In this document: in pieces, positions 12,871-22,046 of the stretch | How the letters are laid out: each line of letters starts with the position of its first letter | Numbering within the stretch: position 1 is the stretch's first letter | Assembly: GCA_026770575.1 (NCBI GenBank) | Contig: MU657175.1 | Span: 1-40,195 of the forward strand | Source: Pelagophyceae sp. CCMP2097 | Lineage: Eukaryota > Sar > Pelagophyceae | Length of the DNA: 40,195 bases | Direction of reading: 5' to 3' | Made by a program: the position numbers and the translations under genes | The notes under the pieces: model-generated | Told to the model about the DNA's origin: nothing | Database searches by the model: none | What the model saw: only the letters and a program-made list of their open reading frames with translations

Positions 12871-13324
12871 TGTTGTGATGTGTTTATATACACTTCTGAT
12901 CTGGCTCCTGGCACTGGGACCAGAAATCCCTTTTGCCAGGATTAACGTCAGTGTTGAGGATTGTAAAACAAACATCACATGGGCCATCCAAGATCGGGCC
13001 CATCTTCAGTGGGCGGCTCCAGGCCGCCCGTCCGATGGGCCCTCCAGTTCGCATGTCTTGCACACGGGTTCGAGCCTGCTCGTTCACGTTTCTACTCCGC
13101 TTGGCATGCGAATTTGGCTGCTCGTCCTGTACACGCGTCGTACATGTGAATATTTAATTCCCCCTTCTGAAAACGCAATCCGGGAAAGGGGTTTTGATCA
13201 AATCTTTTACAGGGTAAATTGCCGTCACCGAGTCGCACAGGTGTTTCGTGGGCGGATTTCGTTTTTGGGGCCGTATTTTCGCGATTTGACCTTGCACTTG
13301 AGCTCTTGGCTCCTCAACTAATAG
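12871..13324. other. no supported gene
   Basis: A 160-codon plus-strand frame starts inside the TIR of the preceding element and has two hydrophobic stretches, but it has no recognisable domain and no splice structure. I treat it as chance. Confidence 0.4.
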
Positions 13325-13690
13325 ATAAAAGGTCAATTTAAGCAACCTGGTCAATTTAAGAACCGACGAAAAGAACGACAAAAGACGTTCAATATCTCAA
13401 TAAGGTATTTATAATACCCAATTAAAAATCCATTAAACCCCTTATTGGGATATTATCCGGCTCCAGGGGCCCGGTTCTTAATCTGACCGGCGGTTTTTAA
13501 AGAACCGATGGTCGGTCCGGACTCTACCTATGCTAAATTTCTCACAGAGGCCCTCCGCGGACGCCATGATTTGGGGTGGGGGTGGAGGGGACCCAGGCGC
13601 GCCCCCCTGACAGCGCCAAAACCGCAAACAACGGCGTCGCCGGGCCTCTGTGCTTTTTTTTCGCTTAGCCGGTTCTTAAATTGACCTTTA
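13325..13690. mobile_element. MITE-like TIR element, copy 1
   Basis: The ends are aaaggtcaatttaag on the left and cttaaattgaccttta on the right, with a further internal ggtcaatttaagaaccg near the left end. The body contains ccttattgggatattatccg and a cggttcttaatctgacc-like motif. The reverse complement of the whole body recurs at 16490-16869. It has no coding capacity. Confidence 0.85.
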
Positions 13691-14222
13691 CTCTAGAGGC
13701 ACGGTCCCAAGGAAGGTGCAGCCGCCAAGAGCACGCGACAAGGATGCGGCTACATACTTCATGTTGGCGCTAGGTCCTCGGGAAAGCTTCTAAAATCGCC
13801 AAAATAACATTCAACCATCGCAAGTCGCCGGCGCCGGCGACTAAGGTGTACACGTTATAAGCAGATGTGCTTGTATTGCAAATAGCTTCCATCCTGTATC
13901 AGACGTGCGCACCTTATTCTCCANNNNNNNNNNCGTCGCCGGGCCTCTGTGCTTTTTTTTCGCTTAGCCGGTTCTTAAATTGACCTTTACTCTAGAGGCA
14001 CGGTCCCAAGGAAGGTGCAGCCGCCAAGAGCACGCGACAAGGATGCGGCTACATACTTCATGTTGGCGCTAGGTCCTCGGGAAAGCTTCTAAAATCGCCA
14101 AAATAACATTCAACCATCGCAAGTCGCCGGCGCCGGCGACTAAGGTGTACACGTTATAAGCAGATGTGCTTGTATTGCAAATAGCTTCCATCCTGTATCA
14201 GACGTGCGCACCTTATTCTCCA
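13635..14222. other. assembly gap with identical flanks
   Basis: Bases 13635-13923 and 13934-14222 (289 bp each) appear identical and are separated by exactly ten N at 13924-13933. This is typical of two contigs with an unmerged overlap. The duplication is most likely an artefact and should be collapsed. It includes the right end of the first MITE copy. Confidence 0.9.
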
Positions 14223-15100
14223 TACCTGAGGAGATGTGACTTTTTGACCTAGTTGGCGCCCATGTGGGAGGCCTAGGACACTTTAAAGAGGATGTGTGGT
14301 CGCATGCGGCCAGCCCACGACCCCTACCCGAACAGAAACTCGAGGGAGGTTGTATTTTGGCCACCCAGACGCGCCAAAAACGTTTTTGTCCTTGCGCATT
14401 CGAACATTCGATGTTCGCCAAAAACGAAATCCACTTTTTCGCCTTCCTTTTTTGGAGAATTTCTCCATGGAGAGTTTTCAGTTGAGTCGTCCGTTGGGCT
14501 TCCTTCAAATCGGCCCGCTTGGCGTCCCATGGTCGGCGTGGGCCTTGGGAGCGCGCGGAGATGCCAGCGCACCCTCTTGCGCCGAGATTCGTGATGATAT
14601 TTTTTTTCTTCCCACTTGGAGCATTTTCGAAGGCCAGTGACCGAGTAAAACCGAGTTGGCTACTCTGGCTACTCGGTCACACTTGCCGAGTAAAACCGAG
14701 TAAAAACTTTATAAAACTCAACCGAGTATTTAAAAACTCTCGTAACGAGTACAATTTCTAAATTGTGAGTCGTGAGGGTTTGATTCAATATCCGGGGGTT
14801 TGTAGATTGCTCCTACCAAACCGGGGCGGGCGGCTCGGGCGAACCCGGGCGAGGCGCCGTCGAACGCGCCGCAGTCGCAGACCAAGTCGACGGCACGCGG
14901 ACTAAATTCCGGCGCCGTTCCGGTCGGGCGCGGCGGGCGGCGGGCGGATGTCGCCGGTTGTCGAGTCGCGTTCCTTTGGCTCTGGGCGTTCGCCGGCGCG
15001 GTCGCCGGCCGTCGAGTCGCGCTCCGTGGCCGGCCAGGAGCAGAGCACGCGGCTGCATAGCGTCATCGAGAGCAAATGGATCTCGCAGAGCTTTAAACCC
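14223..15100. other. intergenic, ccgagtaaaa repeats
   Basis: No convincing gene is seen before about 14948. At 14639-14755 the motif ccgagtaaaa and close relatives recur, with one inverted cactcggt-type segment (tactcggtcac). From 14948 a plus-strand frame could add 51 residues to the N-terminus of the next gene, but the sequence is low-complexity and the start is uncertain. Confidence 0.5.
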
Positions 15101-16114
15101 ATGCTGCACCTCGTCGCTCTGCTCAGCAACGAAGCCGCAAACGACCGGTGCGCACCAAGGAACGCGCCCCGAGCGAAGAGGAGCGCCACGTTAGGCCCAC
15201 CCCCTCCGATTGCGGCGACGGCGGCGGCGGCGTGCGCGTGCAGACTCTTGGAGGCAACGTGACCACACTCCAAGGCGCCGGGCCGTGCGTCTTTGAGAGC
15301 GTGTTTCAATCGGACCGCTTTCGAGGGCCGCGCGACCCGGCTCCAAGGTGTCGGGCCATGCGTCTTTGAGATGCGCGTGTCTTGAGAAGACCGCGGAGCA
15401 CGTAGGACTTGGACGGTCGCAGAGGTGAAATCGGCCATCTTTTCGCAGCTCGGGACACCCGTTTCGGACCAGAGGCTGTACGTGGACGGCCCGCCTTCGA
15501 CCGCGGGCGTCGTCGGCATTTCCAGGTTGGAGTTGTTGAGAGACGGCGATTCTATTATTGGCGACTGCGGTTTGTTCAACCTCAGTGGCCGCGTCTTGCT
15601 CCGGTCGCGCGGGTATGAAGCTCTGAGGCAGCAACTTGAGTATTCAACGAACATTGTTGATACGCTGTTGGAAGCGCACTACGACAGCTTCCACTCGTCG
15701 GTCCAATCGATCCAGAAGATGGAGGCCCAGTTCGACACGCTCGACGGCCTCACGTAAGTTTGTCGACGGTGCAAAGGAACAGACAAGGGCCGGAGACGCG
15801 GCGGGGCCCAAAGTCGGAACAGTATTTGTTGAAAATCGTACCAGGCAGAGCGCCCGCGGCCTCGTCGGCGACTGCCGGTCCAGTCTCGGCTGCCGCGCGC
15901 GCGAAAACGGCGCGAAGCAGGGGGACGAAATCGCCGCGCTCTGGGAGCGCAAGGTGCGTCAGCGTCCCTTTCCCAAGTGCCCACCGCCGCCCTACGCCGC
16001 ATTGCCGCCGCGTAGGTCGAGGCGGACGAGGCGCTGGTTCTGCTGGCGCGGCTCCGTTTGCGCGCGCTGGCGCCAGAGGCGGAGGGGCAACCCGATGCCC
16101 CCTTGGAACGCTAA
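15101..16114 (+). CDS. N-terminal ubiquitin-like domain plus helical region
   Basis: Exon 1 (15101-15147) begins MLHLVALLSNEA and joins 15406-15753 in phase 2 across GT...TAG, giving the continuous stretch NDRTWTVAEVKSAIF, then QLGTPVSDQRLYVDG, then GDCGLFNLSGRVLLRSRG. This follows the ubiquitin fold (strand 1-2, the TVAEVK helix, the QRL strand and a final LLRSRG) with a roughly ten-residue insertion before RDGDSI. A helical segment rich in Glu, Gln and Asp follows (ALRQQLEYSTNIVDTLLEAH). The last two exons read GDEIAALWERK and VEADEALVLLARLRLRAL, ending at TAA 16112-16114, with intron 15954-16015. The exon between 15754 and 15920 is not resolved: an acceptor at 15883 keeps phase. The start may instead be 14948. 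BAG-type or other co-chaperone identity is possible but not shown. Confidence 0.65.
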
Positions 16115-16169
16115 TTAAAGTCATTCCAACTCGTGCTGCGCGCGGGCACGGGGTCCGTGTCGGACCAAA

Positions 16170-16440
16170 CGGAGTCCCCAGACATGCGAAAGGCCAAAGC
16201 ACCGGAGACGGCGCAAAGGTCCCGGAGAAAGGCCTCTCTCGATTGTCCAGACTCCAGAGACGGACCCGGAGGCGGGAGACGATGCCAGAGACGGTCCCGA
16301 AGGCGGGCCCGGAGACGGACTGGACTGTCTACGGGCCCAGAGAGTCCCAGGGACGTCCCAGAGACGGTCTCAAAGATGGCCCCAGAGGCGGCCCCAGAGG
16401 CGGCCTCGGAGACATCCCCAAAGACAGTCCACTACTGTGA
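16170..16440. repeat. ggagacggtcc-type short-unit repeat
   Basis: Units such as cagagacggtcccgaag and cccagaggcggcc form a small island of the repeat type that also appears at 21710-21810 and in STT3 intron 5 (30150-30640). Confidence 0.7.
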
Positions 16441-16452
16441 CATGTACTTAGG

Positions 16453-16906
16453 GATGACGTGAACTTGCCGGCATGCCTTGCAGAATTGTCCTAGAATAGA
16501 ACTCAGATTAAGAACCGGCTAAGCGGGAAAAAATTCAGAGGCCGGAATATGCCGTTAATAGCGGTTTTGACGCTGCCAGGGGACGCGCCTAGGTCCCCTC
16601 CTTCCACCCCCAAATCAAGGCGTCCGTGGAAGACCTCTGAGAGAAATTTAGCATAGGCAGAGTCCGGACCGACCATCGGTTCCTAAAAAAACGCCGGTCA
16701 GATTAAGAACCGGGCCCCTGGAGCCGGATAATATCCCAATAAGGGATTTAATGGATTTTAATTGGGTCTTATAAATGCCTTATTGAGATATTGAACGTCT
16801 TTTGTCGATTTTTTCGTCGGTTCTTAATCTGACCTGGTTCTTAATGTTAATGTGAGTTCTATTCTAAGTGATGACGTGAACTTGCCGGCATGCCTTGCAG
16901 AATTGT
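16453..16906. mobile_element. MITE-like TIR element, copy 2, with 37-bp direct flanks
   Basis: The 380-bp body (16490-16869) is the inverted, diverged counterpart of the element at 13325-13690. Its outer ends are tagaatagaactca and tgagttctattcta. It is flanked by an exact 37-bp direct repeat at 16453-16489 and 16870-16906 (gatgacgtgaacttgccggc...). The right flank lies 60 bp beyond the stop codon of the secreted Pro/Thr-rich protein, so the element sits in the 3' region of that gene. Confidence 0.85.
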
Positions 16907-16965
16907 TTAGCGATTAAACCTCGCTCCCGAGTCCTCAATTGGGCGGTCGAGCCATCCCTGGCCGT

Positions 16966-18486
16966 TCAGACCCATTTGCACACGCCCGCGCGTGGGAATG
17001 AGCCGCCGCCCTTGAGTGCGCGGCGGCCCGCAAAAACGCAGCTGCTGCCCGACGGGCATTCCGCGTCCGAGGAGCACGACACCTCGGCCGTCGTCGGCGC
17101 GGGCGTCGGCGTTGGCGTCGGCGCGCGCGTCGGCGTTGGCGTCGGCGTTGGCGTCGGCGCGCGCGATGGCGCAGGGACGACGGCGACGACGAATGTCGAC
17201 GCGTCGATGATGGCCAGCGACTCGATTCCTTTGGTGGATGCTTTTAGACCATTGCTCACGAGCACGGGTTCGACCGCTACGGCCAGCCGTGCGTCGAGTT
17301 TGCCGCTCGTGATGCTAGTCTTGAGGCTCGATTTCAGCGCGTCGGCCGTTGCCGCCGAGTCGCTGCCGGTGCCGACCTCGACCATGACCACGAAGCTCAC
17401 GCGGACGTCGCCCAAGGCAAGGATCGACCGCCGCCGGGCGACGACGTCGAACACTTCCAGGTCAGTGATCTGCGACGCGTCCGTGATCGCGTCCGTGGCG
17501 TCGACGATGACGTCGACGAGCTCCTCCTTGGCGGCGGTGTCAAAGTTGGCGGCCGAACCAGTGAGTGTCGTCTCGTCGAGGATGAATCCTGTCTGCAACT
17601 GCACCACGGGGATCGGCGCGGGCGTCGGCGTGGATGTCGGCGTGGAAGTGGGTTTGGGCGTCGGCACGAGCTTGGGCTTGAGAGTGGGCCGGAAAGTGGG
17701 CGCAACCACCGTGGGCTTTGGCGTGGGCGCGGGCGCGGGCGTCGGCAAGGCCGTCGGCAAGATCGTCGGCAAGACCGTCGGCGACTCTGTGGGCGCGGCC
17801 ATGGGCGCGGCCGTCGGCGACTCCGTGGGCACAGCCGTGGGCACGTCCGTCGGCGAAGCCGTGGGCGCGGTCGTGGGCGCGGCCGTCGGCGACTCCGTGG
17901 GCGCAGCCGTCGGCGACTCCGTGGGAGCGGACGTGGGCGCGGCCGTCGGCGCGGCCGTCGGCGACTCTGTGGGCACAGCCGTGGGCGCGGCCGTCGGCGA
18001 CTCCGTGGGTGCGGCCGTCGGCGACTCCGTGGGAGCGGACGTCGGCGCGGCCGTCGGCGCGGCCGTAATATTCGTAATTGCCGTCGACTCGCTGCTTGTG
18101 AATGTTTGGGTTTTTGCAGCCGCGCGGATTTCGTAGCTGTTGAGCTCGAGGCTGTACGACCCATCGCCATAAGAGCAGCAGATGCCGTCCCCGTAGGAGT
18201 CGAAGATGGTGAACGTATAGTCTTCGTTGGTGCAGATGGAGAATGTCTCGGTGTACTGTTTTTTTGTCGTGTTTGCAGCGCCTTCGACCGCCGGCAAGGA
18301 GCCGCACGCTTCGGACGGCGTGTGTTTGAGCTCCCAAGTCAATTCCTCCGGGTATTCGTCGGCATGTAGCTTGAAGACCAGAGCCTGGTCACAAGGACCG
18401 CATTCCGGGGGCGCGGACGTCGGCGCGACGAGGTGGCCGGCGAGGACGAGGTAGAGGACGCATGCGCGCAAGCCCGTCTGCGTCAT
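16966..18486 (-). CDS. secreted protein with Ala/Pro/Thr-rich linker
   Basis: This is a single-exon minus-strand gene. The start chosen is the Met opening MTQTGLRACVLYLVLAGHLV, which gives a good signal peptide with likely cleavage after APTSA; a Met eight codons upstream also fits. The mature N-terminal domain has Cys pairs and an FDSYGDGICCSYGDGSYSL motif, known from many secreted stramenopile proteins. Next comes a long APT/SPTE repeat region coded by a 24-bp-type minisatellite (about 17700-18065). A roughly 160-residue alpha/beta domain follows (around VRVSFVVMVEVGTGSDSAAT), then a second PT repeat and a C-terminal Cys-rich tail CSSDAECPSGSSCVFAGRR...GVCKWV. The PT regions are probably O-glycosylated spacers. 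A role at the cell surface or in the extracellular matrix is inferred from architecture only. The opposite-strand Val/Gly/Ala frame is its mirror. Confidence 0.85.
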   Translation of the reverse strand: MTQTGLRACVLYLVLAGHLVAPTSAPPECGPCDQALVFKLHADEYPEELTWELKHTPSEACGSLPAVEGAANTTKKQYTETFSICTNEDYTFTIFDSYGDGICCSYGDGSYSLELNSYEIRAAAKTQTFTSSESTAITNITAAPTAAPTSAPTESPTAAPTESPTAAPTAVPTESPTAAPTAAPTSAPTESPTAAPTESPTAAPTTAPTASPTDVPTAVPTESPTAAPMAAPTESPTVLPTILPTALPTPAPAPTPKPTVVAPTFRPTLKPKLVPTPKPTSTPTSTPTPAPIPVVQLQTGFILDETTLTGSAANFDTAAKEELVDVIVDATDAITDASQITDLEVFDVVARRRSILALGDVRVSFVVMVEVGTGSDSAATADALKSSLKTSITSGKLDARLAVAVEPVLVSNGLKASTKGIESLAIIDASTFVVAVVPAPSRAPTPTPTPTPTRAPTPTPTPAPTTAEVSCSSDAECPSGSSCVFAGRRALKGGGSFPRAGVCKWV

Positions 18487-18780
18487 TCGTCCGCAATCGC
18501 CCGTCCGCAATGGGGTTAGTCAGGTCTTTCTTCATAGGATGAAATATCCTTTTACAACTTTCACTGATTTACAATAATTTAAATTTTGTTTGAATAAATT
18601 GACCAACCAGAAACGTTCGATAATACAGACTAATAGTAGTAACTATCTTTTTAAAAATTGAAATTTGTCGAGTCTGCAAATCGAAATTTGCAAATACTTT
18701 TCGTACGTTTCCTAATTGTTTCCTATTTCAATCAATCTTCGAATACATCCTCGATCCGCGCCGCGACCGCGCCCGAGAGG
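18487..18780. promoter_or_regulatory. divergent AT-rich intergenic region
   Basis: This region lies between the start codons of two genes facing away from each other. The segment 18530-18740 is much more AT-rich than its surroundings, with several aaattt-type stretches. No defined promoter motif is claimed. Confidence 0.45.
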
Positions 18781-20010
18781 ATGGTGTTCGACGGCTTGGC
18801 GCCGCCGTCGAAGCGTCGCAGGTCGGAGGAGGGGGCGACGGCGGTGGAGGCGCCGGCGGCCGCGGCGGTGGAGGCGCTGCACGCCTCGCTCGTCTCGGAC
18901 GCGCTCTCCGGCTCCGCCGTCTCCCCAGTCTCCGCCGTCTCTCCAGTCTCCGACTCGGTCTCCGAGGCCGCGGACGAGGCCTTCGTCTCGGACGACGCCG
19001 CGGTCTCCTGCGAGGCCGCGGTCTCCGGCGAGACCGCGGTCTCGGAGGCCGCGGCGCCCGCGGCGGCGCGCACGGCGCTGGTGCTCGGCGTGGTAGACGT
19101 CACCGACCGCCAAGCCGTCAAGCTGGCGAGGGACGAGCCGCCTTGGCTTGACTTCCGCAGGCTGCGACAGCTCGAGGACCTCGGCTTCCGCGTCTTTACC
19201 GCCTCGTCGGGTACGTCCGAGTCGCAGCGCCGGGGGGTAGAATCACCGGCACCGACGGCAAAGGGAGCGAGAGGCGAAGGGTGCCTCGCAGGCGAAGGCA
19301 GTCTAGCAGGCGAAGAAGCCGTATCGCGCGCGGCGACCGGAGTTTGAGCGAGCCACTTCGCGAAGGCAACGAGGACCTTGAGACGCGATCAAGCCATTTC
19401 TGCCACGAGTACTCGACGTGCGCATATCTCCGGTGGGTTTGCCGCCGGCCCTGCTTCGACGATTCTCTTTAGGCGCGGCAGCAAGTCGCTGCTGCGCGAC
19501 CTCGTCCTCGCGGGTGCGACGCTGGATGTGATTTACTTGGACTACTTTCGGTTTCCATCCGACTATATGAGGCAGGCGAGTGCTTTGTGAATGGCGGAAT
19601 ATCGTTCGAGAGCACTGGCCCGGAGACTAGTGCCCCGAGAGCACTGGCCCGGAGACTAGTGCCCCGCAGGCGTACCAGCACATGCCGCTCTTCTTGTCGA
19701 GCTTGGCGGTGGTCTGCGCCCAAACCGCGCGCGTCGTCGTGCCCGTCCTGCGCTGCGGCGGCCCGCCCTGCCTCTACTTGGCGGCGGCCGCGCCGCTTCA
19801 AGCGTCGGACGTCCTGCTCTCCCAGGCGACCGCGGCGCTGGACCGGCACTGCCAGTTGGACCTGGGGTAGTATACGAATTCGGAGCAACTTTTGTACCTC
19901 CGCCTGCACGCGCCCTTTGACGCGCTGCCCCTCCCGGACCCGCTCGCCAGGATGTTAAGCTACAAGGAAGTCTCGTACAACGACCGTCGAGGCGCACTGA
20001 TCCGTAAAGT
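18781..20010 (+). CDS. unknown multi-exon protein with in-frame TAG
   Basis: The start ATG opens MVFDGLAPPSKRRRSEEG, which resembles a nuclear localisation signal, followed by a Ser/Ala/Val/Glu-rich linker. Conserved-looking sequence starts at ALVLGVVDVTDRQAVKLARD. Exons 18781-19210, 19366-19432, 19473-19575 and 19670 onward join in consistent phase (introns GT...AAG, GT...TAG and GC...CAG). They read SSG-NEDLETRSSHFC, then DVIYLDYFRFPSDYMRQ-AYQHMPLFLSSL, then VVVPVLRCGG. At 19868-19870 a TAG interrupts DLG-YTNSEQLLYLRLH. The frame continues coding-like to about 20010, so the TAG may replace a Trp codon. It could be a recent pseudogene, a readthrough site, a sequencing error or the true end. 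The DVIYLDYFRFPSDYM segment looks enzyme-like, but I cannot name the family. Confidence 0.55.
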
Positions 20011-20345
20011 TTTGACACACGCCGCCGGCGCCCCCGGGCCCTCCGACTCCTGCTTTCGAACTGCTGGCAGTGCTGCGCGCTGCATGAAAAGGGCCTTATG
20101 CTCGCCGTCCCGCGCAGGAGTGCAGCCTCTTCCAAAGCTGCCTTTCGGCCGGGCCCGTGCCGGGCGTCTGGCAGTTGATTGGATATTTTTTCGCAAAGGG
20201 CGGCAGCGGCGCGGGCCGGCCGCGCCACTAGTGGCGGAGCTTTGACAGCGTTGCTTGGAAGTCCGCGCCTGACAGTCGCTCGTACAAAGGCCGCTCTTCC
20301 AAACAAGGGCGGGCTGACCGAGCGATTCGACGTGCGCGTCAAAGG
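20011..20345. other. between converging genes, nothing clear
   Basis: Frames here are short and Arg/Pro-rich. The region presumably contains the 3' ends of the converging transcripts on either side. Confidence 0.4.
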
Positions 20346-21180
20346 TTCAAGTTGATGAGAAGTGGTCGAAGAGCTTTGCGTCGATGGCGTTGCACGAGAG
20401 CACCGCATTCCGGCAGTCGGCGTCGGCGCACTTGGCGCGCGCCTGGTTCAGGTCCGGCGCGCGCCGTCTCGCGACTCCGACGGGCGGGAAAGTCAACAAG
20501 CGCCTCGACGAAAGCCAGTCCATATGGTGCGCGATGACCTATGTATGATGGGTGAGCACGGCAGTATACGGCAGTCCCCGACGCCGGCTTTGCAGGTTGT
20601 ACGGCGAGCGACTCCTCCATTCGGTGCTGCAAGAGCACGACGTAGCCTTGGCGTTGGATGCGCTCGATGATCTCGGCGGAAATTTCCGCGCGTTGGGCCT
20701 GCGCCTCGCGTTGAGAAACCGCAACCGCACAATACTCTCGGACGCCGCGGTGCGCCCCGGGTAGGCGTAGGCTTCGGTCGCGGCGGGGGAGAGGACCATG
20801 GCAACGTGGTTGCAAAACGAGTTCGCGTCGCCCTCCGAGAGCTGCAATTGAGCCACCGCGGCCACGAGCTTCTGCGGCGAGTACCTGGCGCAGGGATGCG
20901 ACGCGCAGGAAAGGCAGACGCCCGACAAAGAGGCGCTCACTGGTACTTCAGGGCGAGTTTCTTCACGAAGACCAACGTCGAGACAAAGCGACCTTTCGGG
21001 CTCGCGGATGATCGTGATCCACAGCGCCGACGGCACCTCGGCGGTGATCCGAAAGGATTCGACGGCCGCGGATGCATACTCACGAGCGAACCGAGCGAGA
21101 TGACGTCGAGGCGCGGCGTCGGGTGCCGAAAAGACAGGTCGTAGCGTTCGCCGTTGCGCGCGACGAGGTCCTTGTATAAA
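20346..21180 (-). CDS. probable sulfotransferase-like gene, exon model incomplete
   Basis: The last exon (20538-20346) follows a clear intron (20602-20539, GTACAA...TAG) and completes IERIQRQGYVVLLQHRMEES-LAVIAHHMDWLSS, ending NAIDAKLFDHFSST then TGA. That resembles the C-terminal part of galactose-3-O-sulfotransferase-type enzymes, with an ESL..L...L segment and a final D..L..HF. Upstream, ALWITIIREPE is followed one frame over by RFVSTLVFVKK. Together they look like the 3'-phosphate-binding IxREPxxRFxS motif of PAPS-dependent sulfotransferases, split by a one-base frame change near 21002. Further upstream, GERYDLSFRHPTPRLDVISL ends at a good GTGAGT donor. Intervening splices (for example 20740-20810) are not settled and the N-terminal P-loop exon was not found. 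The gene may be real with sequence errors, or decaying. The family call is inference from motifs. Confidence 0.45.
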
Positions 21181-21840
21181 GGACTTTGAGAAAAGATCCT
21201 TATGACAGGGTGCTTGTGACAAGGCCCCTGTGACAAGAACCCCATGACAAGTGCCCCGTGACAAGAACCCTCCGACGCCCCCGCCCCCCAACTGGCATCC
21301 CCAACGAACCACGACCGAAGTGCCAAAGTGATTGGTGGACCATACCTTCGTGAGGAGACGTCGCGCTTCATGTGCTGATGCGCTCTCCGAGGCTTGGCAC
21401 CGGGCCTCCGGGCCTGGAAACCTCCCTTTGACTCGGGTTTGACGGTCATACCCTATGGGGGTCGCCCCACCCAGGGTGGATTTAAGCAAGCAACCCTCCA
21501 TTAAAGTCCCTGTGACAAGGCCCCGTGCGACAAGGTTCCTATTCCGAGGCCCCTGTGCCAAGGTCGCTGTGACAAGCACCCTCTATCACAGTCCCAGCGA
21601 CAAGGTCCCTATGAAAGGTCCCAGCACCCTCTATGAAAGGGCTCAAACACCTTCCTTTCAGGGCGCCGTGAAAAGGTCCCAGACGAACGTCGCAGTGAGG
21701 GGCCGCAGCAAGGGGCCGGAGAAAGGTGCCGGAGACGCCGCAAAGGCCCCGCAGTCGAACCTTGAGGACGGTCCCAGGGACGGTCCCGAAGACGGTCCCA
21801 GGGACGGGCCCGGAGAGCGCAGGCGTGCAAGTCAAAGTCT
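21181..21840. repeat. gacaaggtccc-type repeat flanking a dispersed element
   Basis: 21190-21270 and 21505-21640 consist of units like gtgacaaggcccctgtgaca. 21700-21815 is the ggagacggtcccaggg type. Between them, 21285-21490 is the second (inverted) copy of the element at 7205-7405. The gacaaggtccc wording also fills much of STT3 introns 4 and 6. Confidence 0.75.
21285..21490 (-). repeat. dispersed element, copy B (inverted)
   Basis: Its reverse complement matches 7205-7405. The end gccccacccagggtggattt followed by aagcaag is the best-conserved part. It is embedded in gacaaggtccc repeat. Confidence 0.7.
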
Positions 21841-22046
21841 TTACGAATAGACCGGCGCCTCGGAAGGGCGGCGGTATACGCGCGCGGCAGAGTAACGACA
21901 GGCCGCCTTTGCGGGCGTCTCAAGGGCGTGACGTCTCGGGCTTGTATATGCCGCCTCTGCTCGGCCGCGACGTCGGTGCGCGCCGTGGCCGTACGCCGTG
22001 GTCGCAGTGGCCCTGCGCCGTGGCCCTGCGCCTTTGAGCGCAGCCT

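Noticed and set aside
12839..13321. 160-codon plus-strand frame with hydrophobic segments
   Set aside because: It begins inside a transposon TIR, has no recognisable domain and no support on either side.
14140..14640. Several overlapping frames around 14.3-14.6 kb
   Set aside because: Similar lengths on both strands, no conserved motif, no splice consensus; next to the assembly gap.
15403..15757. Vps51/COG1-type tethering subunit, from the helical HYDSFHSSVQSIQKME segment
   Set aside because: The sequence upstream reconstructs a ubiquitin-like fold once exon 1 is joined, which does not fit tethering subunits; the helical similarity is generic.
16895..18136. 413-codon plus-strand Val/Gly/Ala frame
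   Set aside because: It is the mirror of the Ala/Pro/Thr minisatellite of the secreted protein on the minus strand, which has a signal peptide and structured domains.
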